Assembly (NCBI RefSeq): GCF_902833225.1
Contig: NZ_CADFEI010000006.1
Coordinates: forward strand, 62,001 to 126,000
Length of the DNA: 64,000 nt
Reading direction: 5' to 3'
Source: Burkholderia sp. BCC1644
Lineage (GTDB): Bacteria > Pseudomonadota > Gammaproteobacteria > Burkholderiales > Burkholderiaceae
The stretch's first letter is position 1. Every line of letters starts with the position of its first letter. Positions 26,214 through 35,472 of the stretch are shown piece after piece. The translations under genes and the position numbers were made by a program. The notes under the pieces were generated by a model that was given only the letters and a program-made list of their open reading frames with translations, made no database searches and was not told the DNA's origin.

Positions 26214-26228
26214 TGCATTAAATATGCA
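26214..26228. promoter_or_regulatory. TGCAT-N5-ATGCA inverted repeat upstream of aer copy 1
   Basis: TGCATTAAATATGCA, 20 bp upstream of the -35 element. A copy differing at one base lies in the same place before the second receptor. The rest of 26229-26476 is AT-rich, contains no gene and separates the two receptors. Confidence 0.55.
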
Positions 26229-26476
26229 TCATCTTGTTTTTACCGAATGATTTGTTTATGGATGAAACGAAACACCATACTGGGCAACGGTTTGACGACC
26301 ATTCGTCTGACCATTGATCGCAATTCATTCACTTCGATTTAATGCACAACCGCAAATCCGGAATACGAATATTTCTCGTTTGACTCGATTTGATTGAATC
26401 GAAAACCTGAATGCGCATTGCGCGCGACGTTCGGGATTCATCAATCGGGTCCGCCCGTCGCGCACGCTTGCGGCGA

Positions 26477-28021
26477 TCACCTGAACACGTTCACCGCGTC
26501 CACGAGACGCGTCGCCTGCTGCTTCAGGCTCTCCGACGCCGCCGTGCTCTGCTCGACGAGCGCCGCGTTCTGTTGCGTGATGTTGTCCAGATGCACGACC
26601 GCCTGGTCGACCTGCGCCACGCCCGTGCTCTGTTCGGCCGTCGACGAGCTGATCTCCGCGATCAAATCCGACACGCGCTGTACCTGCGTGACGATGTCCT
26701 CCATCGTCTTGCCCGCGCCATCGACGATCCGCGCGCCCGACTCCACGCGCTCGACGCTCGCGCCGATCAGCGTCTTGATCTCCTTCGCCGCGTTCGCACT
26801 GCGCTGCGCGAGCGCGCGCACCTCGCCCGCAACGACCGCGAAACCGCGCCCTTGTTCGCCCGCGCGCGCGGCCTCGACGGCCGCATTCAACGCGAGAATG
26901 TTGGTCTGGAATGCGATGCCGTCGATCACGCCGATGATGTCCGCGATCCTGCGCGAGCTGTCGGTGATGTCGCTCATCGTCGTGACGACCTCGCTGACCG
27001 CCTGCCCGCCGCGCTCGGCCGCATCGCTCGCCGACACCGACAGCTGATTCGCCTGCAGCGCCGTCTCCGCATTGCTCGACACGGTCGCCGTCATCTCGGC
27101 CATCGATGCGGCCGTCTGCTGCACGCTCGACGCGGCCTGCTCGGTGCGCGCGCTCAAGTCGCTGTTGCCCTGCGCGATCTCGTTGCTCGCGCGCTGCACG
27201 TTGTGTACCTGCTCGCTGACGTCGTCGACGAGCCAGCGGAACATCAGCCCGAGCTGGTTGATCGTGCGCAGCGTCATGCCGATCTCGTCGACGCGGTTCA
27301 TCCGCACGCCGCGCCGGCTTTCACCGGTCGCGACGTTCAGCGCCTGCTCGTGCAAGCGCTGCAACGGTTGCACGATCTGCGCATCGAGCCACCAGCCGGC
27401 CGCGGCCGCCGCGCCGACCGTCGCACCGGCGAACGCCGCGAGCCCGCCGCCGGTCAGCCCGCATGCCCAGCCCGCGCCGACGACGGCCGGCGCCAGCACG
27501 CACAGCGCCGAATGCACGCGCGCGCGCACCGACATGGTCTGCGGCAACGAAGCGATACGCAGCAGCCCCGTGCGGATCACGAGCCCCTTGTGGAAGCGGC
27601 GCTGGCCGGCCTTGCCTTCGCGAAACGCGCGATACAGCGCTTCGGCGGCCTCGGCCTCGTCGCTCGGGGCTTTCGTGCGCACCGACATGTAGCCCTGCGG
27701 CTCGCCATTGCGCATCACCGGAATCGCGTTCGCACGCACCCAGTAGTGGTCGCCGTTCTTGCGGCGGTTCTTCACGAGCGCGGTCCACGGCTCGCCTCGC
27801 TTGAGCGTCGCCCACATGTCGGCGAACGCCTCGCGCGGCATGTCCGGGTGGCGCACGGCATTGTGCGGCTGGCCGACGAGTTCCTCGTTCGAGAAGCCGC
27901 TTACCTGCGAGAACGTCGTGTTCGCGTAGGTGATATAGCTGTCGGCATCGGTCGTCGACATCAGCGTGACGTCGTCGGGAAAATCGAATTCCTGTTGGGT
28001 AACGGGCTGGTTATTGCGCAT
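26477..28021 (-). CDS. Aer-like methyl-accepting chemotaxis receptor, copy 2
   Basis: 514 residues from [12 protein letters not shown], the same length and domain order as copy 1: PAS ([21 protein letters not shown]), membrane segment, HAMP-like region and MCP signalling domain. The last ~120 residues, after [16 protein letters not shown], are identical to copy 1 and the DNA there is nearly so, while the PAS and membrane regions differ at many positions. Tandem duplication followed by gene conversion of the signalling end is the simplest reading; the variable sensor half suggests divergence in what is sensed. Confidence 0.88.
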   Translation of the reverse strand: MRNNQPVTQQEFDFPDDVTLMSTTDADSYITYANTTFSQVSGFSNEELVGQPHNAVRHPDMPREAFADMWATLKRGEPWTALVKNRRKNGDHYWVRANAIPVMRNGEPQGYMSVRTKAPSDEAEAAEALYRAFREGKAGQRRFHKGLVIRTGLLRIASLPQTMSVRARVHSALCVLAPAVVGAGWACGLTGGGLAAFAGATVGAAAAAGWWLDAQIVQPLQRLHEQALNVATGESRRGVRMNRVDEIGMTLRTINQLGLMFRWLVDDVSEQVHNVQRASNEIAQGNSDLSARTEQAASSVQQTAASMAEMTATVSSNAETALQANQLSVSASDAAERGGQAVSEVVTTMSDITDSSRRIADIIGVIDGIAFQTNILALNAAVEAARAGEQGRGFAVVAGEVRALAQRSANAAKEIKTLIGASVERVESGARIVDGAGKTMEDIVTQVQRVSDLIAEISSSTAEQSTGVAQVDQAVVHLDNITQQNAALVEQSTAASESLKQQATRLVDAVNVFR

Positions 28022-28118
28022 GCAAGGCTCCGAAAGGCGGATCTGTTGTCCGCGCCGCGCTGAAATCACGCTCAGTAGCCGAAAAACGGTTGATCGCTTT
28101 ACGACACTCTCGTCCCTA

Positions 28119-28145
28119 CTGTCGGCAATTCGGCGGAAAACCTTA
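28119..28145 (-). promoter_or_regulatory. sigma-28 (FliA) type promoter of aer copy 2
   Basis: Minus strand TAAGGTTT, 11 bp, GCCGACAG. Same spacing as the promoter of copy 1, ~100 bp before the start codon, supporting flagellar-regulon control of both receptors. Confidence 0.7.
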
Positions 28146-28154
28146 ATCCTGCCG

Positions 28155-28169
28155 TGCATAAAATATGCA
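28155..28169. promoter_or_regulatory. TGCAT-N5-ATGCA inverted repeat upstream of aer copy 2
   Basis: TGCATAAAATATGCA, 10 bp upstream of the -35 element; one base different from the copy at 26214-26228. The interval 28170-28332 otherwise holds only the divergent start region of the methyltransferase gene. Confidence 0.55.
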
Positions 28170-28332
28170 ATCCGGTCATTACCATGATTTCGATCAAATA
28201 AACCGGCGATAATCGCCGCGCGCGTTTGTCCGCCTGTCACAACGCGCCGTCCGGCGTGCCAGTGCCGGCATCCGTTGCGCGCGGCGAAACGATTTGACCT
28301 ATCCTGCTCCATTCCACCGGAATTCGAATTCG

Positions 28333-29190
28333 ATGAAAAAGGCATTGCACGAACTGAATCGGCTGTCCTGGAATACGGCGACAGTCGCGCATAACAGCCA
28401 TAAAGGCGATCAGGCCGCGTTTTTCCGCGATGGCGGCTCGACGCTGTTTCCGGAAGAGCGTGAACTGCTCGGCGATCTCGCGGGCGTGCGACTTCTGCAC
28501 CTGCAATGCAACGCGGGTCAGGACACGTTGAGCCTCGTGCGCGCAGGCGCGGATGCCACCGGCGTCGACATCTCCGACGAGGCGATCGGCTTCGCACGGC
28601 AACTGTCGGCCGACGCGGGCCTGCCCGCGCGGTTCGAGCGCGCCGACGTGCTCGACTGGATGCCGGAAGCGGCCGCGCGCGGCGAGCGCTTCGATCGCGT
28701 GTTCACGTCGTATGGCGCGATCTGCTGGCTGTCCGACCTGAACGCGTGGGCCCGCGGGATCGCCGCGCTGCTCGCGCCGGGCGGCCGCTTCGCGATGGTC
28801 GAGTTCCATCCATTCGCACTGTATTTCGACGAACACTGGCAGCCGCACTACGACTACTTCAAGCGCGATGCGACCGAGGAGCCCACCGGCATCGGCGATT
28901 ACGTCGCGGCGTCCGGCACGGGGCTCGGCGCGCAGCACGACCACCCGGGTGTCGTCGATTTCGCGAACCCGCATCCGAGCTACGAGTTCATGTGGGGCAT
29001 CGGCGACGTGGTGAATGCGCTCGTGTCGGCCGGGCTCGCGATCGACCGCCTGAACGAATATCCGTACGCGAACGGCTGGAAAGGCTTCGACGGCATGCGC
29101 GAGCTGGACGGCCACCGGATGGTGCCGCCCGATGGCATGCCACGCCTGCCGCTGATGTACGCGATCGCCGCGCACCGGGTGGCCGCATGA
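28333..29190 (+). CDS. class-I SAM-dependent methyltransferase
   Basis: 285 residues from [14 protein letters not shown]; an in-frame TTG at 28294 is a weaker alternative. Rossmann motif I reads [15 protein letters not shown], where the usual GCGxG is replaced by QCNAGQ, as in a group of Burkholderia methyltransferases beginning NRxxWN. Other motifs: [17 protein letters not shown] and [17 protein letters not shown]. Substrate unknown. Its stop overlaps the GNAT gene start (ATGA), so the two are translationally coupled. Confidence 0.82.
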   Translation: MKKALHELNRLSWNTATVAHNSHKGDQAAFFRDGGSTLFPEERELLGDLAGVRLLHLQCNAGQDTLSLVRAGADATGVDISDEAIGFARQLSADAGLPARFERADVLDWMPEAAARGERFDRVFTSYGAICWLSDLNAWARGIAALLAPGGRFAMVEFHPFALYFDEHWQPHYDYFKRDATEEPTGIGDYVAASGTGLGAQHDHPGVVDFANPHPSYEFMWGIGDVVNALVSAGLAIDRLNEYPYANGWKGFDGMRELDGHRMVPPDGMPRLPLMYAIAAHRVAA

Positions 29191-29747
29191 CGCGCCGCAC
29201 CGCCGCCGCGCGCGACGCGCTGTCCGCCCGCCCGCTCGCGCGCGACGATGTGTCGCTCGTGTGGACCATCGACCGGCGCGAAATCATCGAGCACCTGTAT
29301 GTGCTGCGCGACGGCGCGCTGCACCTCGTGCCCGAGTTCTACGACGTCGCCGGCTGGCCCGACGGCGAAGCCGACCACTACACCCCGATCCTGCTCGACT
29401 GCCACGATCGCGGCGGCTGGTTCCTCGGCAGGTTCGACGATGCGCGGCTCGTCGCGGCGGTGATCATCGACAGCCGGCCGCTCGGCCCGCAACGCGACAT
29501 GCTGCAGCTGAAGTTCCTGCACGTGAGCCACGACTGGCGCGGCTGCGGGCTCGGCGAGCAGCTCTATCGCGTGGCCGAGGCACAGGCGCGCGCGATGGGT
29601 GCCCAACGCCTGTACGTGTCGGCCACGCCGTCGCAGCGCACGATCGACTTCTACCTGCGGCTCGGCTTCACGGTCAGCGCTTCGCCCGACCCCGAGCTTT
29701 ACGCGCTCGAACCCGAGGACATTCATCTGGAAGGGCCGGCGGCCTGA
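29187..29747 (+). CDS. GNAT-family N-acetyltransferase
   Basis: 186 residues. Acetyl-CoA binding region LKFLHVSHDWRGCGLGEQLYR, a variant of the R/Q-x-x-G-x-G/A motif, followed by LYVSATPSQRTIDFYLRLGF, the usual GNAT C-terminal end. Substrate unknown. Coupled to the methyltransferase gene, so both may modify the same small molecule. Confidence 0.82.
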   Translation: MTRRTAAARDALSARPLARDDVSLVWTIDRREIIEHLYVLRDGALHLVPEFYDVAGWPDGEADHYTPILLDCHDRGGWFLGRFDDARLVAAVIIDSRPLGPQRDMLQLKFLHVSHDWRGCGLGEQLYRVAEAQARAMGAQRLYVSATPSQRTIDFYLRLGFTVSASPDPELYALEPEDIHLEGPAA

Positions 29748-29815
29748 CGGTCCGGCGCGCGGATGAAGCGTAGAATTTCCCGCTCTGCCGCAGCCGCCAT
29801 CAGACGTCACGGAGC

Positions 29816-30349
29816 ATGACATTGAAGAACGACCCGCAGCCGCACGCCACGCCGAAAATTCTCGTCAGCATGTGCGTGGTCGGCCATCCGGTCCGTTACA
29901 ACGGTTCGGCGAAGACCGCCGCGCACGAGGCGCTCGAACGGTGGCAGCGCGAAGGGCGTCTCGTACCCGTCTGCCCGGAACTGGCGGGCGGCTTCAGCGT
30001 GCCGCGCCCGCCTGCCGAAATCGCCGGCGGCGAATCGGGGCAGCAGGTGTTGTCGGGTGCCGCACGCATCGTCGACATGAACGGCACCGACGTGACGGCG
30101 CCGTTCGTTTCCGGCGCGCACACCGCGCTGGCACTCGCGCAAGCGCACGACTGCCGCTTCGCGATCCTCGCCGACGGCAGCCCGTCGTGCGGCAGCACGT
30201 TCATCTATGACGGAAGTTTCGCGAACCGGCGGCATGCGGGCGCCGGGGTGACGGCGGCGTTGCTGCGCGGGCACGGTATCGAGGTGTTCGCGGACACCGA
30301 GATCGATGCGCTCGACGCGCGCCTCAGGCAGCTATCGGAAGCCGGTTAA
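29816..30349 (+). CDS. DUF523/TudS-type iron-sulfur protein
   Basis: 177 residues matching DUF523, the family of the thiouracil desulfidase TudS. Three conserved cysteines that bind a [4Fe-4S] cluster in TudS are present: C20 (SMCVVGHPVRYNG), C53 (VCPELAGGF) and C125 (DGSPSCGS). It may remove sulfur from thiolated pyrimidines or similar compounds; activity not proven for this branch. GGAG is only one base from the ATG, whereas an in-frame TTG two codons later (29822) has ideal spacing, so the true start may be that TTG. Monocistronic. Confidence 0.8.
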   Translation: MTLKNDPQPHATPKILVSMCVVGHPVRYNGSAKTAAHEALERWQREGRLVPVCPELAGGFSVPRPPAEIAGGESGQQVLSGAARIVDMNGTDVTAPFVSGAHTALALAQAHDCRFAILADGSPSCGSTFIYDGSFANRRHAGAGVTAALLRGHGIEVFADTEIDALDARLRQLSEAG

Positions 30350-30448
30350 CGACGATGGGCGGCACGAGAGTCCTCGTGCCGCCCATCGTTGCGAAGCAAA
30401 ACGGCGGTGAAGCTGCACATGTCCGGCCGCTTTACCCCGTCACGCCGA

Positions 30449-31651
<1,203 letters not shown>

Positions 31652-31728
31652 CAGTGTCTCCGGTCCCATGAAGGCTGGGAAATGAACAGGGCGCGCCCCT
31701 TGCATTGCCCGCCGGGATGCGCTTAAAT

Positions 31729-31762
31729 GTTCTATATACGAACATAAGGTCGTGTATCGAAC
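31729..31762. promoter_or_regulatory. PcaR operator between pcaF and pcaR
   Basis: An inverted repeat GTTC-TATATAC-GAAC (31729-31743) plus a third copy GTATCGAAC in direct orientation ending at 31762. This palindrome plus direct-repeat layout is the known architecture for PcaR/PcaU/PobR-type IclR regulators. Confidence 0.75.
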
Positions 31763-31877
31763 GTTCAACGCATCATAGGGAGTGCAGGGACGACCTGTCA
31801 AGCGCGCGGTCCGTCGCGCGGTTGGCGTGTCAGGCCCCATGCGCTATCTTCTCGGCTGCACGACATTCCTGGCGCTC

Positions 31878-32666
31878 ATGACAACCGAAGACACTCAGAC
31901 GAAACCCGGCGACTCCTATGTGCAGTCGTTCGCACGCGGCCTCGCGGTGATCCGCGCGTTCGACGCGACACGCCCCGAGCAGACGCTCACCGAAGTCGCG
32001 TCGGCCACCGGGCTCACGCGCGCGGGCGCGCGCCGGATCCTGCTCACGCTGCAGACGCTCGGCTATGTCGAGGCCGACGGCCGGCTGTTCCGGCTCACGC
32101 CGAAGATCCTCGAGCTCGGCTTCGCGTATCTCACGTCGATGCCGTTCTGGAATCTGGCCGACCCGGTGATGGAGCAGCTGTCCGCACAGATCCACGAAAG
32201 CTGCTCGGCCGCAGTGCTCGACCGCACCGAGATCGTCTACGTGCTGCGCGTGCCGACGCACAAGATCATGACGATCAACCTGTCGATCGGCAGCCGGCTG
32301 CCCGCGTACTGTACGTCGATGGGTCGCGTGCTGCTGTCCGCGCTCGACGACGCGGCGCTCGACGAAACGCTCGCGCAGAGCGGCATCCGCGCGCATACGC
32401 CGCGCACGATCACGGATCTCGGCGAACTGAAGGCGACGATCGCGCAGGTGCGCCAGCAGGGCTGGGCCGTGGTCGACCAGGAACTCGAAGTGGGCCTGAT
32501 GTCGCTGTCCGCGCCGATCCGCAACCGGCGCGGGCAGATCATCGCGGCGATGAACATCAGCGGCAACGCGCAGCGGCACACCGCGAAGCAGATGGTGAAG
32601 GAGTTTCTCGGGCCGCTGCAGCAGGCCGCGCAGACGGTGTCGGAGCTGGTGGCGCGGCGGGGGTGA
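31878..32666 (+). CDS. pcaR: IclR-family regulator of the beta-ketoadipate pathway
   Basis: 262 residues from MTTEDTQTKPGDSYVQSFAR; the frame is open upstream but this is the usual PcaR start. Winged helix (GLAVIRAFDATRPEQTLTEVA, TGLTRAGARRILLTLQTLG) and IclR effector domain (CTSMGRVLLSAL, QELEVGLMSLSAPIRN). PcaR proteins respond to beta-ketoadipate. The divergent pcaF is the visible target; other pca genes are not in this window. Confidence 0.88.
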   Translation: MTTEDTQTKPGDSYVQSFARGLAVIRAFDATRPEQTLTEVASATGLTRAGARRILLTLQTLGYVEADGRLFRLTPKILELGFAYLTSMPFWNLADPVMEQLSAQIHESCSAAVLDRTEIVYVLRVPTHKIMTINLSIGSRLPAYCTSMGRVLLSALDDAALDETLAQSGIRAHTPRTITDLGELKATIAQVRQQGWAVVDQELEVGLMSLSAPIRNRRGQIIAAMNISGNAQRHTAKQMVKEFLGPLQQAAQTVSELVARRG

Positions 32667-32845
32667 TTACGAGCTGTCACGCTCGGCAACGATGAAACCG
32701 TTGCCGCCCCTCCGGTTCTTCGACACGGGCGGCGCGGCATCGGCGCCTGGTATCGTCGCCAGCACCGAGCCGGCAAAGGTGTCGTTCCGATACGGACCGG
32801 CACACTCCGCCAGACCAACGCCACCGGCCGTATCAGCGCGCATCG

Positions 32846-33970
32846 CTATCGTCGTGGCGGCATGATGCGAGACTCCAGCATGCGTCGCGTGTTCTCCAGT
32901 TCTCGTTGCAACAATTCGGCATCCGGCAGCATGGTTCGATAATTTGCTGCCATGACCTTGGTAGGCAAGCCCTCCAGCGCATACCGCGCAAGTGCATGCC
33001 CCTTGTCCGCGCAGAGGATCAAACCCACCGGCGGGTTCTCGTCGGGAAGCGTCCAGTGTGCCTTGGCGTAGTTGCAATACAGGTGCATCTGGCCCACGTC
33101 TGCATGGGTCAGGCTGCCGAGCTTCAAGTCGACGACGACGAGACAGCGCAGCCGGCGATGGAAAAATAGCAAGTCCACCCGATACCAGGTCTGGTCGATA
33201 CGCAACCGGCGCTGGCGCCCGACAAAGGCAAACCCCTCGCCAAGCTCGATCAGAAGATCTTCCAGCCGCTCGATCAGCGCACCTTCAAGGTCGGACTCCG
33301 AATACTCGTCCTTAAGGTTCAGAAACTCCAGCACATAAGGGTCTTTGATCGCGTCGTCGGGTGTGACAACATCCGCCGGCTTGCGTATCCCACCCTTGAC
33401 CAGCATCGCGGCCTTGTCCCTGGACAGCGCCGTGCGTTCGTAGAACTGGCTGCCGATCTGCCTGTCGAGCTGGCGTACGCTCCATCCACCACGCAGGGCT
33501 TCGGCCTCGTAGAACCGGCGTGCCTCGTCGTCCTTGACCGACAGCAGCCGCACATAGGCCGACCACGGCAGCGTGAATAACTGCGCCAGTTCGTCGAGAC
33601 GTCTCGGGTGTACCAATACAGGGGAAGATTCGCCAGACACTGTCTGGCGAATTGGCCAGGTCAGGAAGAACGACCGCATCTGCTGCAAGTTCTGGCGACT
33701 GAACCCGCGACCGAACCGTCCGGTGAGGTCACTCGCCAGCCGCTCGATCAACTGCTCGCCGTAACCTGCACGCCGCCGCCCCTGCTGTTCGGCCTCCACG
33801 ATGCGGCGACCAATTTCCCAATAACTCGCCGTCATCAGCGCATTGACCTTGCGGGCTGCCGCATGGCGTGCGGCCTCTAGCAATTCGACGATGCCACCAT
33901 GGACGCCGGCATAGCCGGCCGGCACGACAGCTCTTTTCGTGGTTGTCATAGAAAGCGTCCTGTTGCCCAT
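32846..33970 (-). CDS. YhcG-type PDDEXK nuclease domain protein (DUF1016)
   Basis: 374 residues. Start at MGNRTL (33970), chosen for the strong GGAGGTGA upstream. N-terminal DUF1016 helical domain (ASYWEIGRRIVEAEQQG, YGEQLIERLASDLTGRFGRGFS) and C-terminal PD-(D/E)xK-like nuclease core (YRVDLLFFHRRLRCLVVVDLK). The family is scattered among accessory regions and linked to mobile or defence loci; biological role unsettled. It sits alone between pcaR and a porin, with a diverged repeat immediately upstream, so acquisition by transfer is likely. Confidence 0.85.
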   Translation of the reverse strand: MGNRTLSMTTTKRAVVPAGYAGVHGGIVELLEAARHAAARKVNALMTASYWEIGRRIVEAEQQGRRRAGYGEQLIERLASDLTGRFGRGFSRQNLQQMRSFFLTWPIRQTVSGESSPVLVHPRRLDELAQLFTLPWSAYVRLLSVKDDEARRFYEAEALRGGWSVRQLDRQIGSQFYERTALSRDKAAMLVKGGIRKPADVVTPDDAIKDPYVLEFLNLKDEYSESDLEGALIERLEDLLIELGEGFAFVGRQRRLRIDQTWYRVDLLFFHRRLRCLVVVDLKLGSLTHADVGQMHLYCNYAKAHWTLPDENPPVGLILCADKGHALARYALEGLPTKVMAANYRTMLPDAELLQRELENTRRMLESRIMPPRR

Positions 33971-34007
33971 GCGGTCACCTCCGCGGAACACGGAAATAAC
34001 CGCGCAA

Positions 34008-34150
34008 CACAATTTAGTGAGGGGACAAGACCCGGTCTATCTGACACGAACGAAATTGTGCTACACCTGTAGGACACCATACCGCCCGCACGCCAAGCAC
34101 CCTGCTCGCTCGTACCAGCACCGTGCCCGACACGCGGTCGAGCGGCGCGT
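34008..34150 (-). pseudogene. degenerate 3' tail of a deacylase gene plus its downstream sequence
   Basis: 34008-34078 aligns with 39230-39302 (roughly 70% identical, both ending CTGTAGGACACC), and the similarity continues into 34081-34150, which on the minus strand reads APLDRVSGTVLVRA, matching APLGRVTGTVPVRKG at the C-terminus of the deacylase gene at 39310. The tail of a second deacylase gene is thus preserved upstream of the nuclease gene. The remainder of 33971-34310 shows nothing recognisable. Confidence 0.6.
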
Positions 34151-34310
34151 GATCGCCGCGCTCCACGTCGCCTCACGCCACCTCGGCGAGTGCATCAGCG
34201 TCACGTTCCGGATGTTCGTCAGGTGGAACAGACGGTTTCAGAACGGGTGGCAACCCACGGTTGAGCGAACGCCGTATCCCCGCCGTCGACAGCGGCTCGC
34301 TACTGCCCGC

Positions 34311-35432
34311 TCAAAACAAGTGATGAATACCCGCGACAATTGCAAGCTGCCGCTGCGTGCCCGACGCGCCGATCGCGAAGATCGAGGCGCGCGCCGCCGC
34401 GCTCCCCGTCGCCTGCTGCGCAATCGCATGCAGGTACCCCTGCGTACGCTTCGACAGCGCATGCACATCCCCTAGCGAGGCTGACAGATAGCGGCGGCCG
34501 ATGAACGACGTCGTCGACAGTCCCCCGCCCACGGCATTGGCCGGCGCCGCCTGCCACGTGGCGCCCGCGTCGAACGTGCGGTACGAATCCGTCTGCGTGC
34601 CGGCCTTCAGCCTCACGTAGGTGTACAGCGCGTGCAGCCGCACTTTGCCCCAGTCGTAGCGTGCGCCGATGCCCGCGTTCTCGACCTTGTCAGCCACGTA
34701 CGACAGTGCCGGGCGCCCCTGGAACGTCGACAGGCCGAGGCCCGCGGTCGTATCGCCGAGCATCGGGCCGAGCGCGCGGTCGTGCTCGTTGACGTAAGCG
34801 GCGGCCAGCCCGACCGGTCCGTTTACGTAATCGATACCCGCCCCCGCAATGCGTCCGCTCGAAAAATTGCCGGGCACGCCACCGAGCCCGAACAGCAGCC
34901 CGACCCTCACCCCCGACAACGCGGGCGAACGGTATTTCACGACATTGCTCTCCTGCGCCGACATCGTCTCGACCAGCCCGTCGAGGTTGCCCGGATGCGC
35001 CACGAGCAGGTTCGACGACTGAAAGCCGCTGCCCATCGGCGCGAGCCAGTCATAGTTGAACGCGGTCTGCTGGCCGAGCGTGATCGTCCCGGCCCGCTCC
35101 GACGATACTCCGACGTACGCCTGCCGGTTGAACAGCGTGCCGCTGCGCATCAGCGCGCCCGTGTTGGTCGCGAAGCCGTTCTCGAGCCGGAACACCGCGC
35201 GCCAGCCGGCGCCAAGTTCCTCGTTGCCCAGAAAGCCGATGCGGTCGGGCTGCATCACGCCCTGCAGCATCGCGACCTGTGGGCTGCCCGCGCGATTGTT
35301 CACGTACGCAACGCCGGCGTCCAGGCTGCCGTACAGCGTCACGCTGCTCTGTGCATGGGCGGCGCTTGTGGCCACAGTATTCAGCATTACGAAAATCATG
35401 GCCACGCGGCGGCGGCGTGCCGACGTCTGCAT
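34311..35432 (-). CDS. outer-membrane porin of an aromatic-acid module
   Basis: 373 residues from MQTSARRRRVAMIF (GAGGAGA upstream). Signal peptide cut after AHA, then QSSVTLYGSLDAGVAYVNN and a C-terminal strand ending IHHLF with the terminal Phe. Same family as the porin at 15153 but clearly diverged. Lies 40 bp after the MFS gene on the same strand, so it probably admits the aromatic substrate handled by the transporter and decarboxylase. Confidence 0.9.
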   Translation of the reverse strand: MQTSARRRRVAMIFVMLNTVATSAAHAQSSVTLYGSLDAGVAYVNNRAGSPQVAMLQGVMQPDRIGFLGNEELGAGWRAVFRLENGFATNTGALMRSGTLFNRQAYVGVSSERAGTITLGQQTAFNYDWLAPMGSGFQSSNLLVAHPGNLDGLVETMSAQESNVVKYRSPALSGVRVGLLFGLGGVPGNFSSGRIAGAGIDYVNGPVGLAAAYVNEHDRALGPMLGDTTAGLGLSTFQGRPALSYVADKVENAGIGARYDWGKVRLHALYTYVRLKAGTQTDSYRTFDAGATWQAAPANAVGGGLSTTSFIGRRYLSASLGDVHALSKRTQGYLHAIAQQATGSAAARASIFAIGASGTQRQLAIVAGIHHLF

Positions 35433-35472
35433 CGGGGTCTCCTCGTTGCATGGGGAATGCAATCGCTTGCGC

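Noticed and set aside
24523-28021. CRISPR or phage-like repeats suggested by the ~370-bp near-identical segments
   Set aside because: They are the homologous ends of two paralogous receptor genes, not a repeat-spacer array.
26477-28597. 706-residue form of the second receptor
   Set aside because: The extra N-terminal 192 residues cover the sigma-28 promoter and inverted repeat, and the paralogue starts at the equivalent MRNNQPVTQ.
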